Shown here: positions 8,347-16,461 of the stretch, piece by piece
Numbering within the stretch: position 1 is the first letter of the stretch
Layout of the letters: every line of letters starts with the position of its first letter
Assembly: GCF_900116195.1 (NCBI RefSeq)
Contig: NZ_FOZW01000015.1
Location: 1 to 64,000 of the forward strand
Source of the DNA: Alloyangia pacifica
GTDB taxonomy: Bacteria; Pseudomonadota; Alphaproteobacteria; Rhodobacterales; Rhodobacteraceae
Reading direction: 5' to 3'
DNA length: 64,000 bases
The notes under the pieces: generated by a model
Seen by the model: the letters and a program-made list of their open reading frames with translations, nothing else
What the model was told of the DNA's origin: nothing
The model's database searches: none
Program-made: the position numbers and the translations under genes

Positions 8347-8714
8347 GTCTTCCTCCAGCGCAGTGTTGCCGTCGCTTGATGTCTTGCCTGCTGCAGTGTT
8401 CTGCTTTCTTCCACCGTCGGCGATCGGGCCCGGTCTCGGCAAGGGGAGATTTCAACTTCAGGCAGATTGCGCTAGCTTCTGCCCGAGACTTGTCTTGCGA
8501 GTAGACGACCAAAGGGGGGCACGGCAAGACAACAGTTCGCGATTTGTTCGCATTCGCGTAAGGGAAATTATGTTGAAAAGGCCGGCGAGTGCGAGGTCCG
8601 GTCTCGGATGTATCTTCCAAGAATGTCCCGACGCTTCGTAGCTCGTCCTCACCGCCAAGGTTCGCCCCCTAAGGCACGCTGTGAACGACAAGGCCCCCCA
8701 GCAGCCGAATGCAT
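8347..8714. other. Gene-free stretch before matR
   Basis: About 370 bases lie between the start of the 64-aa gene and the stop of matR. No frame with a plausible start signal or family match is present. The left part probably carries the promoter of the small gene. Confidence 0.35.
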
Positions 8715-9365
8715 TCATGCCTTCAAATTGCCGAGGATCGCCAGCAGGTCACGGAAGCGCTCGCCCTGCACCAGCACGTGGTCGTGCATCCTCTGGCGCG
8801 CGCTCACCTCCTGGCCACTGCGGATCGCGTCGAAGATCCGCCGGTGCTCGTCGAGCGAGCGCAGCATGCGCCCCGGCGCGCCGAGTTGGCGGCGGCGGTA
8901 GGGTTGCAGGATCGCCTGCAGCCGCCCCGCCTCTGCCGCCAGGAAATGGTTGCCAGACGCCGCGTAGATTGCCCGGTGGAACTCGGTGTTCTCGCCGTAA
9001 TAGGCATCTAGATCGCCGCGCGCCGCCGCGGCCTCGCAGCCCTGCATGGCGCGCTCGATCCGGTCGATGCTCTCGGGCAGCGCGCGGCGGCAGGCGAGGG
9101 ACGCGCAGAGTGCCTCGATCTCGGCCATCACCTCGAAACGCTCCATAAGCTCCTCGGCGCTGAGCTCGGTGACGAAGGTGCCGCGCTTCGACTGGACCCG
9201 CAGGAGTCCCGACGCCTCGAGCGCCTGCAGAGCCTCGCGCACCGGGGTGCGCGAACAGCCATAGCGCGAGGCCAGTTCCTCGGGGTCGAGCTTTGCGCCG
9301 GGCAGCAGGCGGCCATCGACGATCTCGTTCTCCAATTCGAGGCGGATTCGCTGGGCTGTCTGCAC
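8715..9365 (-). CDS. matR: GntR/FCD-family regulator of malonate catabolism
   Basis: This 216-residue regulator has a winged helix-turn-helix at about residues 5-68 (LDPEELASRYGCSRTPVREAL, then GLLRVQSKRGTFV) and a C-terminal FCD effector domain with the usual metal-binding acidic/His positions (ENTEFHRAIYAASGN, SLDEHRRIFDAI, MHDHV). Size and domains are normal for the FadR/VanR group. It is divergent from malonyl-CoA decarboxylase and synthetase, the arrangement of MatR in rhizobial malonate clusters, where it controls matABC in response to malonate. A near-palindrome in the shared intergenic region (9430-9441) is a candidate operator. The assignment as MatR rests on context. Confidence 0.85.
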   Translation of the reverse strand: MQTAQRIRLELENEIVDGRLLPGAKLDPEELASRYGCSRTPVREALQALEASGLLRVQSKRGTFVTELSAEELMERFEVMAEIEALCASLACRRALPESIDRIERAMQGCEAAAARGDLDAYYGENTEFHRAIYAASGNHFLAAEAGRLQAILQPYRRRQLGAPGRMLRSLDEHRRIFDAIRSGQEVSARQRMHDHVLVQGERFRDLLAILGNLKA

Positions 9366-9429
9366 ATCTGGCTCCCATCTGTCTGCTGCAAGTCGTTACA
9401 ACATCACTGCAAAATACTCAAACCAAGAT

Positions 9430-9441
9430 GTTATATACAAC
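9430..9441. promoter_or_regulatory. Candidate MatR operator
   Basis: GTTATATACAAC (GTTGTATATAAC on the other strand) is a near-palindrome in the 118-base gap between divergent matR and matA. It contains TTGTATA, resembling the TTGTATACA core reported for rhizobial MatR sites (from memory). The position suits control of both promoters. Confidence 0.45.
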
Positions 9442-9483
9442 AGGCTCCTCAAAATGTATGACGATTGAGAGGAGGACTTCAGT

Positions 9484-10809
9484 ATGGGTAAGCAACGCGT
9501 TTCGTTCCTGAGCGATTTCGTCGAGGCAATCACCCGCCGGGAACGCTGGAAACCCGACGCGGGCGCAGATGCGACCACGCTGGCGCTCTCGCGTCCCGCG
9601 TCCGAGCGGGTCGAGGCCGCCTGTGCCGTGCTCATGGGTCACATCGGCGATGCTTCTCGGGTCGCCGTGGCGGAGCAGGCGCTGACCGCCTATGCCGAGC
9701 TCGAGGATGATGGAAAGCTCGCCTTCTTCCGACTGCTGCGCGACAGCTACGGCGTCCGGGCCGAGCCGATCCGCGAGGCCTATGCCGCCTGGGAGGCGGC
9801 CCCGGATGCCGGCGCGGTGGCCAGGCTCTTCGCCGCGACCGAGCCCCGCCGGCAGGCGCTCCTGCGTCATCTCAACCTTGCGCCGGGCGCGACGAAGGCG
9901 CTGGTCCGCATGCGCGCAGACCTGCTTGATGCCATCCGCAAGGACCGCTCGCTCGCCCCTGTGGATGCGGATTTCGCGCATCTTTTCGCCTCTTGGTTCA
10001 ACCGCGGCTTCCTGACCATGCGCCATATCGACTGGAGCACCCCGGCCAGCATTCTCGAGCGGATCATGGCTTATGAGAGCGTGCATCCGATGGCCGGCTG
10101 GCACGATCTGCGCCGCCGCCTCGCGCAGGAGGACCGCCGGCTCTACGCCTTCTTCCACACCGCTACCGAGGAAGAGCCGCTTATCTTCGTCGAGGTCGCG
10201 CTGACCCGCGGCGTTCCGGAAACCATCGGGGCGATCCTGGAAGCGCCGGTGCCGACCGAACCGGTCGAGGCCGACACGGCGGTCTTCTATTCGATCAACA
10301 ACAGCCTGCCGGGACTGAAGGGCGTCTCCTTCGGGAACTTCCTGATCAAGCAGGTGGCGGCCGATCTCTCACGCGATTTGCCGCAGCTGAAGACCTTCGT
10401 CACCCTTTCGCCCGCGCCCGGCTTCGCCGCCTGGCTGGCGGCGCAGGAGGATGACCGGGCGCAGGCGCTCGACGTGGCCCTGAAGGATGGCAGCTGGCGC
10501 AGCGACCCGGCGCGCGAGGCCGCCCTGAAGCCCGAGGTCGCCGCGCTCGCAGCGCGCTATTTCGTCGAGGCGCGCGACGGCAGGAACCGCCCGGTTGATC
10601 CGGTCGCGCGCTTCCACCTGGGCAACGGCGCTTCTGCCTGGCGGGTGAACTGGCCCGCCGACCTTTCGCCGGGCGCGCTGAGCCGCGCGCATGGGCTGAT
10701 GATAAACTACCTGTACGAGCTGGGTGCCGTAGAGACCCAGCACGAGGCCCACGTCCGCGAGGGCACCATCGCGCATGGTCCGTCGCTGGCAGCTGCCCTG
10801 GCCGAGTGA
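9484..10809 (+). CDS. matA: Malonyl-CoA decarboxylase
   Basis: This 441-residue protein decarboxylates malonyl-CoA to acetyl-CoA (EC 4.1.1.9). The N-terminal half is the helical oligomerisation domain; the C-terminal half is the GNAT-like catalytic domain. Family signatures are FYSINNSLPGLKGVSFGNF, LKTFVTLSPAPGF, and near the C-terminus RFHLGNGASAWRVNW and HGLMINYLYELG. The length is typical of bacterial enzymes without organelle-targeting extensions. AGGAGG lies eight bases before the ATG. It is the first gene of a two-gene operon with matB, 28 bases apart. Together they turn malonate into acetyl-CoA for the TCA cycle. Confidence 0.95.
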   Translation: MGKQRVSFLSDFVEAITRRERWKPDAGADATTLALSRPASERVEAACAVLMGHIGDASRVAVAEQALTAYAELEDDGKLAFFRLLRDSYGVRAEPIREAYAAWEAAPDAGAVARLFAATEPRRQALLRHLNLAPGATKALVRMRADLLDAIRKDRSLAPVDADFAHLFASWFNRGFLTMRHIDWSTPASILERIMAYESVHPMAGWHDLRRRLAQEDRRLYAFFHTATEEEPLIFVEVALTRGVPETIGAILEAPVPTEPVEADTAVFYSINNSLPGLKGVSFGNFLIKQVAADLSRDLPQLKTFVTLSPAPGFAAWLAAQEDDRAQALDVALKDGSWRSDPAREAALKPEVAALAARYFVEARDGRNRPVDPVARFHLGNGASAWRVNWPADLSPGALSRAHGLMINYLYELGAVETQHEAHVREGTIAHGPSLAAALAE

Positions 10810-10837
10810 GCCGCAGAAGATTTCGAGGAGGAGCAAG

Positions 10838-12361
10838 ATGCAGACCATCTATCAGAAATTCGTATCCGTGGCCGAAGCGCTGCAGGGCAAACCGTTGTTT
10901 AAGCGCCGTGAGGCGCAGGATCTCAGCTACACCGACACCGCCGAGCTGGTCGAACGGCTCGCCGGGGTGCTGGATGCCGTCGGCGTCGCACCGGGAGACC
11001 GGGTCGCAGTGCAGACCGGCAAGAGCCCCGAGAGCATCGCGCTCTACCTCGCGGTGCTGCAGGTGGGCGCGATCTTCCTGCCGCTGAACCCGGCCTACAC
11101 GGGCGGCGAGATCGACTATTTCATCGGCGATGCCGCGCCGCGCCTCTTCGTCTGCGATCCCGCTGCGCTGGCCGACCATGCGCATCGCAAAGGCCCCGAG
11201 CTGGCGATCCTGACGCTCGGCACCAGCGGGGGCGGCAGCCTGATGGAGCGCGCGGCCATGGTCTCGCCACGGCAAGGCGCGCATGAGGCCGATCTCGACG
11301 AGCCCGCCGCCATTCTCTACACCTCGGGCACGACCGGCCGGTCGAAGGGCGCGATCCTCACCCACCGCAACCTTGCGTCGAACTGCGAGGCGCTGCTCTC
11401 CGAATGGCGCTTCACCGCCGACGACCGGCTGATCCACGCCCTGCCGATCTTCCACACCCACGGGCTTTTCGTTGCCGCCAACATGGTGCTCTGCGCCGGT
11501 GCGACGATGCTCTTCGAGGAGAAGTTCGATCCCGAGGTTGCGCTCGACCTGATGCCCGAGGCGACCGTGCTGATGGGGGTGCCGACCTTCTACACGCGCC
11601 TTCTGAAATCTCCGCGCCTGACCCGAGAGGCGACCGCCGGCATGCGTCTTTTCGTGTCGGGCTCGGCGCCGCTGCTGGCCGAGGATCACCGCGCCTTCGA
11701 GGAGCGGACCGGCCACGCCATCCTCGAGCGCTACGGCATGACCGAGACCTGCATGATCGCCAGCAACCCCTATGAGGGCGCGCGCATTCCCGGCGCCGTG
11801 GGCATGGCACTGCCCGGCGTGTCACTGCGGGTGACCGACCGCGCCACCGGCGCCGCGCTGCCCGGTGGCGAGATCGGTGCGGTCGAGGTCAAGGGGCCGA
11901 ATGTCTTCAAAGGCTACTGGAACATGCCGGAAAAGACCGCGCAGGAATTCCGCGCCGACGGTTTCTTCATCACCGGCGACCTGGGGCAGATCGGGCCCGA
12001 CGGCTACCTGCGCATCGTTGGGCGCGACAAGGACCTGGTGATCTCGGGCGGGTTCAACGTCTATCCCAAGGAGGTCGAAGAGGCGATCGACGCGCTGCCC
12101 GGCGTGCTCGAAAGCGCGGTCATCGGTGTTCGGCATGCAGACTTCGGCGAGGGAGTGACCGCCATCGTCGTGCCCCGCCCCGGTGCAGACCTCGAGGCGG
12201 CAGCAATCGTCAACGCGCTCGAGGGCCAGCTTGCCCGCTACAAGCAGCCAAAGCACGTGGTGATTGTCGGTGAACTGCCGCGCAACGTGATGGGTAAGGT
12301 TCAGAAGGCCGAGCTGCGCCGCACCTATGCAGATATCTTCACCGAAGAACCAGCAGGGTAG
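10838..12361 (+). CDS. matB: Malonyl-CoA synthetase (malonate-CoA ligase)
   Basis: This 507-residue adenylate-forming enzyme activates malonate with ATP and CoA to malonyl-CoA, the substrate of the upstream decarboxylase. The AMP-binding P-loop is YTSGTTGRSKG (161-171); ERYGMTET and the hinge region FITGDLGQIGPDGYLRIVGR follow, and the catalytic Lys lies in NVMGKVQK near the C-terminus. I take the ATG at 10838, preceded by GAGGAGG, and not the longer open frame that would run back into matA. No malonate transporter (MatC or MatPQM type) follows; instead the operon ends at IS and LacI debris. A terminator-like hairpin sits directly after the stop. Confidence 0.95.
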   Translation: MQTIYQKFVSVAEALQGKPLFKRREAQDLSYTDTAELVERLAGVLDAVGVAPGDRVAVQTGKSPESIALYLAVLQVGAIFLPLNPAYTGGEIDYFIGDAAPRLFVCDPAALADHAHRKGPELAILTLGTSGGGSLMERAAMVSPRQGAHEADLDEPAAILYTSGTTGRSKGAILTHRNLASNCEALLSEWRFTADDRLIHALPIFHTHGLFVAANMVLCAGATMLFEEKFDPEVALDLMPEATVLMGVPTFYTRLLKSPRLTREATAGMRLFVSGSAPLLAEDHRAFEERTGHAILERYGMTETCMIASNPYEGARIPGAVGMALPGVSLRVTDRATGAALPGGEIGAVEVKGPNVFKGYWNMPEKTAQEFRADGFFITGDLGQIGPDGYLRIVGRDKDLVISGGFNVYPKEVEEAIDALPGVLESAVIGVRHADFGEGVTAIVVPRPGADLEAAAIVNALEGQLARYKQPKHVVIVGELPRNVMGKVQKAELRRTYADIFTEEPAG

Positions 12362-12367
12362 ACTCCG

Positions 12368-12384
12368 GGGGCGCCCGGCGCCCC
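12368..12384 (+). terminator. Hairpin after matB
   Basis: GGGGCGC-CCG-GCGCCCC begins seven bases after the matB stop. The stem is very stable, but the following TTCATT is only a weak T-run, so a factor-independent terminator is plausible but not certain. Confidence 0.5.
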
Positions 12385-12416
12385 TTCATTCGGCTGCCGC
12401 GAGAACGCACATATAT

Positions 12417-12448
12417 TGCCATCGCAGTAATCGGTCCGACGCCCGGTG
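12417..12448 (-). repeat. 32-bp fragment identical to the IS110 transposase at 2374-2405
   Basis: All 32 bases match 2374-2405 in the same orientation; on the minus strand they encode PGVGPITAMA of the IS110 C-terminal domain. Flanking bases on both sides diverge at once. It is a scar of a second IS110 copy or a recombination footprint, joined directly to the LacI remnant that follows. Confidence 0.8.
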
Positions 12449-12681
12449 GTCTGCGACAACGACGAGATGGCGGTCGGCCTACGCGCCTCAGGGGTGGGTG
12501 CCCCTGAGGACATCTCTTTGTCGGCTTCGACATTATCGAGATGTCGGGCGACGCGAGCGTGCCGCTGACCACGGCAGCCCATAAGCGTACCCATCTCGGG
12601 CGCCGGGCCGCGGAGATGCTGCTGGCGCAGGGGAGAGCCTGTACATCCTTCATTGCGCGTTTGGGGAGCAGAGCGATCTGA
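12449..12681 (+). pseudogene. LacI-family regulator, C-terminal remnant with frameshift
   Basis: Starting immediately after the IS110 fragment, the reading is VVCDNDEMAVGLRAS, GVGAPEDISL, then after a one-base deletion at about 12516 VGFDIIEMSGDASVPLTT and HLGRRAAEMLLAQG, ending in TGA at 12679-12681. This is the effector-domain end of a LacI/GalR protein (the CDND, PEDISLVGFDD and PLTT motifs). The first two thirds, including the DNA-binding domain, are absent. It probably belonged to the regulator of an older sugar or inositol operon disrupted by IS110. Confidence 0.75.
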
Positions 12682-12698
12682 CCGAACCAAACGCCCAG

Positions 12699-13508
12699 TT
12701 ACTCTGCCTTGGTCTCCATGAGCCATTCGACCTGAGGTGCCGGGACGAAACGCCATTTGCGCAGCGGGCCCGCCATGACGTTGAGGTAGTACATTTCGAA
12801 CCCGTGGGGGGCGCCGCAGGGGTGGTGACCACGCGGCACGCAGACCACGTCGCCATCATGCACTGCCATTGTCTCGTTCAGTTGCAGATCGTCGGTATAG
12901 ACCCGCTGAATGCCGAAACCGTCCGCCGGGTTGAGCCGGTGATAGTATGTTTCCTCGAGGTAGGTGACGCGCGGAAAATCATCCTCGTCGTGGCGGTGCG
13001 ACGGATAGGACGACCAGTTTCCCGCCGGAGTGAAGACCTCGGTCACCAGAAGACTGTCGCAATAATCCTCAGCTTCCATGGCGATATTGTTGATGAAGCG
13101 CGTGTTGCTGCCTTCGCCCCGCTGGGTCAGTTCAATACCGTCCGGGCCGATGCGCCGAGCCGCGTGACCGCCCTTGCCGGGGGCGGCGCAGACCGCGATG
13201 ATGCAGTCGGTGGTCGCCTCGGCGGTCCAGTCGGTGCCATCCGGAAGGTAGAGGCAATGCGGCGCGGTCTTCTCGAAGACGCTCATGCGGTCCCCGAGTT
13301 CGCCCCAATCCTGACCCGCGCCGCCGATCTTCGCCCTGCCCTCGACCATCACGATGATAACCTCGTTGGCCCCCGTCGCCTCGGCGACGACGTCTCTTGC
13401 GCGCAAGCGATGCAGCCCGAAGCCGACATAGCGCCAGCCCGCCGAGGCCGGGGTGATGTCGTGCACCTTGCCGTGGGTGCCGAAGGGGCGGTGCAGCAAA
13501 TGGCTCAT
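12699..13508 (-). CDS. iolB: 5-deoxy-glucuronate isomerase
   Basis: This 269-residue cupin-type isomerase converts 5-deoxy-D-glucuronate to 5-dehydro-2-deoxy-D-gluconate (EC 5.3.1.30) in myo-inositol catabolism. The KduI/IolB metal motifs are visible: SSYPSHRHDEDD, then YLEETYYHRLNP, GFGIQRVYTDD, and HDGDVVCVPRGHHP. Length and order are those of complete IolB. The start ATG at 13508 overlaps the iolE stop (ATGA), indicating translational coupling. It is the last gene of the iolG-C-D-E-B transcript. The next sequence downstream is the LacI remnant, so the operon stops here. Confidence 0.95.
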   Translation of the reverse strand: MSHLLHRPFGTHGKVHDITPASAGWRYVGFGLHRLRARDVVAEATGANEVIIVMVEGRAKIGGAGQDWGELGDRMSVFEKTAPHCLYLPDGTDWTAEATTDCIIAVCAAPGKGGHAARRIGPDGIELTQRGEGSNTRFINNIAMEAEDYCDSLLVTEVFTPAGNWSSYPSHRHDEDDFPRVTYLEETYYHRLNPADGFGIQRVYTDDLQLNETMAVHDGDVVCVPRGHHPCGAPHGFEMYYLNVMAGPLRKWRFVPAPQVEWLMETKAE

Positions 13509-14422
13509 GAGAACTTTCCTTCTTTCCGATCTATCAGCCCCGCTTCGGCGGCGAGGCGGCGCAGTGTGGCGAGCCCCAGCGTCTGGTAGAGCAGCGGGTT
13601 TCGTTCGGCCGGGTCCTGCTCGGCCTCGATGACAATCCAGCGGTCGTAGCCATGCTCCGCCAGCACGCGCATCAGCGGAGCGAAATCAATCGCACCCTCC
13701 TGGTCGCCTGGCACGGTGAAAACCCCGGCTCGCACCCCGTCCATGAAAGAGAGGCCCTCGCACTCGACGCGCGCGCGCAGGAGCGGCCGGACGTTCTTTG
13801 CATGGAAGTGGCCAACGCGTGAGATGTGGCGGCGCAGTACCGCCTCGGGATCGCCACCGCCGAAAAAGCAGTGCCCGGCGTCAAATAACAGGCTGGTTGC
13901 GGGGCCGGTCGCCGCCATAAAGGCATCGATGTCCTCAGGGCTCTGCACCACGGTTCCCATGTGATGATGATAAACCAGTTCGACGCCCTGGTCGGCGCAG
14001 AAACTGGCGATCTGCTCCACCTTCGCACCGAAGGCAGCCATGCCGGAGGCATCCAGAACCGGACGGGCGGACAGCGGGGCGTCCAGTCCCTGCACCGAGT
14101 TCGAGGTCTCGCAGGCAATGCACACGGTGCAGCCGTTGTGCTTCAGCCGGTCGAGATGCGGCTGGATTGCGCGCTTCTCCTCGTCGACGGATTGCGCCAG
14201 CAGGTTCAGCGAATGCCAACCTGAGATGAAGGCAAGACCGTGCGCCTGCATAAGCAGACGCAGCGCCTCGGGGTCGGAAGGCCAGCGATGGCCGTTCTCG
14301 ATGCCGTCGAAGCCGATCTGGCGGCCGGCCTCGTCGAGGATGCGTTCGGTGGGGATATCGGCGCCGAGCGACGGGTCGTCATCGTTGGCCCAGGCAATGG
14401 GATTGGTTCCGAAGCGGATCAT
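13505..14422 (-). CDS. iolE: Inosose (2-keto-myo-inositol) dehydratase
   Basis: This 305-residue TIM-barrel protein of the AP-endonuclease-2/xylose-isomerase-like family dehydrates scyllo-inosose to 3D-(3,5/4)-trihydroxycyclohexane-1,2-dione (EC 4.2.1.44). It opens MIRFGTNPIAWANDDDP, as most IolE proteins do. Metal-site motifs appear as IENGHRWP, LVYHHHMGT, LFDAGHCFFGGGDP, VGHFHAKNVR and VIEAEQDP. I take ATG 14422 with GAGAGG upstream; a start 18 codons earlier would lack family support. It lies about 100 bases after iolD and overlaps iolB by four bases. Confidence 0.94.
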   Translation of the reverse strand: MIRFGTNPIAWANDDDPSLGADIPTERILDEAGRQIGFDGIENGHRWPSDPEALRLLMQAHGLAFISGWHSLNLLAQSVDEEKRAIQPHLDRLKHNGCTVCIACETSNSVQGLDAPLSARPVLDASGMAAFGAKVEQIASFCADQGVELVYHHHMGTVVQSPEDIDAFMAATGPATSLLFDAGHCFFGGGDPEAVLRRHISRVGHFHAKNVRPLLRARVECEGLSFMDGVRAGVFTVPGDQEGAIDFAPLMRVLAEHGYDRWIVIEAEQDPAERNPLLYQTLGLATLRRLAAEAGLIDRKEGKFS

Positions 14423-14519
14423 GGCGCTGCCTCTCGGTTGAAGGGGGTGGTCGTGGGGCATGGCCCCTCTGGTCAAGTTTCCGGCGCGGGCGCACCTGCG
14501 GCTGCCCCCGCGTTCCGCC

Positions 14520-16370
14520 TCAGTTCACGAGACGCGCCTGTGCGATCTGGCCGAGGTATTCCACGAAGCGGTCACGCTGCCTTGCGCGCTCCGACACCTC
14601 GGGCACCGCGACATCCCAGAAGAATCCATGCTCGCCCGCCGACGCCTCGATTCCGGTGCCGGGGAAATCTCTCGCCACCGTCTCGATTACGATCACCGTC
14701 GGAACATGCCGCTCCCGCGCCGCTGCGATCTCCGCCTCGAGCTGATCGGTGCCCGCCGCCTTGACCGCATGCGCCCCCATGGCGGTGGCATGCATCACGT
14801 AGTCGATCTCTGGCTGGACCTCGACATTGCAGTCTATGTACATGTTGTTGAACGGCTCGCCGCCGCAGCCCAGGGTCTGAAGCCGGTTGATGCAGCCATA
14901 TCCCCGGTTGTCGGTCAGCACCACGGTGAAGGGAATGCGCCGCATCACCGCCGTCGCCAGCTCGCTGTTCGCCATCATGTACGAGCCATCCCCGACGAAA
15001 CATATCACCTCGCGCTCCGGCGCACCGAGCTTCAGCCCCATGGCACCCGCGACCTCGTAGCCCATGCAGGAATAGCCGTATTCCATGTGATACCCGCCTT
15101 GGCTGGGCTTCCACAGCAGCTTGAGCGCCCCCGGCATCGTTCCCGCCGCACACATCGCCACGGCAGACGGGGCGGCCCGCTGCACCGCGCCGATGACCTG
15201 CCCGTCTGTCGGCTTGGCGCCCTGGTCCCCGGGGCGGGCGCAATAGGCATCGACGGCCAGCAGCCAGTCCTCGCGGGCGGCTTCGTCCGGTGCATCTGCG
15301 CGGTAGTCGCCAAGTAGACCGGACAGCGCCTGGAGTGTCACCTTCGCATCGCCTACGAGGCTTTCCGCCCCATGCTTGGCGGCGTCATAGCCATGAACGT
15401 TGATCGACACGAGCGTCGCATCCGCCCCGAACAGCGTCCGCGAACCGGTGGTGAAATCCTGGAACCGAGTGCCCACACCGATCACGAGATCCGAGCCCAC
15501 GGACGCCGCGTTCGCCGCCGCTGAGCCATCCACCCCGGATGCCCCAAAATTCATGGGGTGCGCCTGCGCCAGCCCCGATTTGCCCGCCTGGGTTTCGGCC
15601 ACCGGGATGCGGTGCCGCATTGCAAAATCGCCAAGCACCTCCTCGGCTTGCGAATAGACGGTGCCGCCGCCCGAAATGATCACGGGCCGACGTGCCGCGC
15701 GGATCAAATCCGCAACGCGCCCCAGCTCATCCTCATCGGGACGCGGACGGCGGATATGCCAGACGCGTGGCTCGAAGAATTCCTCAGGATAGTCATACGC
15801 CTCGCATTGCACATCCTGGCAGAAGGCAAGTACCGCCGGCCCGCAATTCGCCGGATCGGTCATCACCCTGAGCGCCCGCGGCAGCGCCGACAGAATATGC
15901 TCGGGCCGCGAGATCCGGTCATAGTATCGCGACACCGGGCGGAAACAGTCGTTGGCCGACACCGTCCCGTCATCGAAATCCTCGACCTGCTGCAAGACCG
16001 GGTCCGGCCGACGCGTGGCAAATACATCCCCCGCCACCACCAGCAGCGGCAACCGGTTCACATGCGCCAGAGCCGCCGCGGTCACCAGGTTGGTCGACCC
16101 CGGTCCGATCGAAGACGTCACCGCCATCGCACGGGTCCGCCTCGATGCCTTGGCAAAAGCGATGGCGGCATGGGCCATGGTCTGCTCGTTCTGACCGCGC
16201 CAGGTCGGGAAGACATCGCGATACCCGTGTAGCGCCTCCCCCATGCCCGCCACGTTGCCGTGCCCGAAGATCGCCCACATCCCGTCGATATAGCGTTGAC
16301 CCTCGGGCGTCATCTGCACCGATAGCCATTTCACCATGGCCTGCGCCGCCGTCAGCCTGATCGTGCCCAT
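14520..16370 (-). CDS. iolD: THcHDO hydrolase (trihydroxycyclohexane-1,2-dione acylhydrolase)
   Basis: This 616-residue thiamine-diphosphate enzyme opens the inositol ring, giving 5-deoxy-glucuronate (EC 3.7.1.22). The ThDP-binding motif GDGSYMMANSEL (about 460-471), followed 28 residues later by the Asn in TDNRGYG, is intact, and the N-terminal PYR domain shows IFGHGNVAGMGEALHGY. The true start is ATG 16370 (MGTIRLTAAQ) behind GGAGGAG; an upstream open extension into the iolC gap is not conserved in the family. It follows iolC by 91 bases. Confidence 0.95.
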   Translation of the reverse strand: MGTIRLTAAQAMVKWLSVQMTPEGQRYIDGMWAIFGHGNVAGMGEALHGYRDVFPTWRGQNEQTMAHAAIAFAKASRRTRAMAVTSSIGPGSTNLVTAAALAHVNRLPLLVVAGDVFATRRPDPVLQQVEDFDDGTVSANDCFRPVSRYYDRISRPEHILSALPRALRVMTDPANCGPAVLAFCQDVQCEAYDYPEEFFEPRVWHIRRPRPDEDELGRVADLIRAARRPVIISGGGTVYSQAEEVLGDFAMRHRIPVAETQAGKSGLAQAHPMNFGASGVDGSAAANAASVGSDLVIGVGTRFQDFTTGSRTLFGADATLVSINVHGYDAAKHGAESLVGDAKVTLQALSGLLGDYRADAPDEAAREDWLLAVDAYCARPGDQGAKPTDGQVIGAVQRAAPSAVAMCAAGTMPGALKLLWKPSQGGYHMEYGYSCMGYEVAGAMGLKLGAPEREVICFVGDGSYMMANSELATAVMRRIPFTVVLTDNRGYGCINRLQTLGCGGEPFNNMYIDCNVEVQPEIDYVMHATAMGAHAVKAAGTDQLEAEIAAARERHVPTVIVIETVARDFPGTGIEASAGEHGFFWDVAVPEVSERARQRDRFVEYLGQIAQARLVN

Positions 16371-16461
16371 GATGGCTCTCCTCCCAGAGGCACCTGCCCC
16401 TTCTTCTCTTCCATTATTCCACGGCGGCTCCGACGGAGCGGGGCAGTGCGCCCTCCCCGTC

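Noticed and set aside
10400..11716. 438-codon minus-strand frame across matA and matB
   Set aside because: It spans two well-supported genes in antisense and has no family signature.
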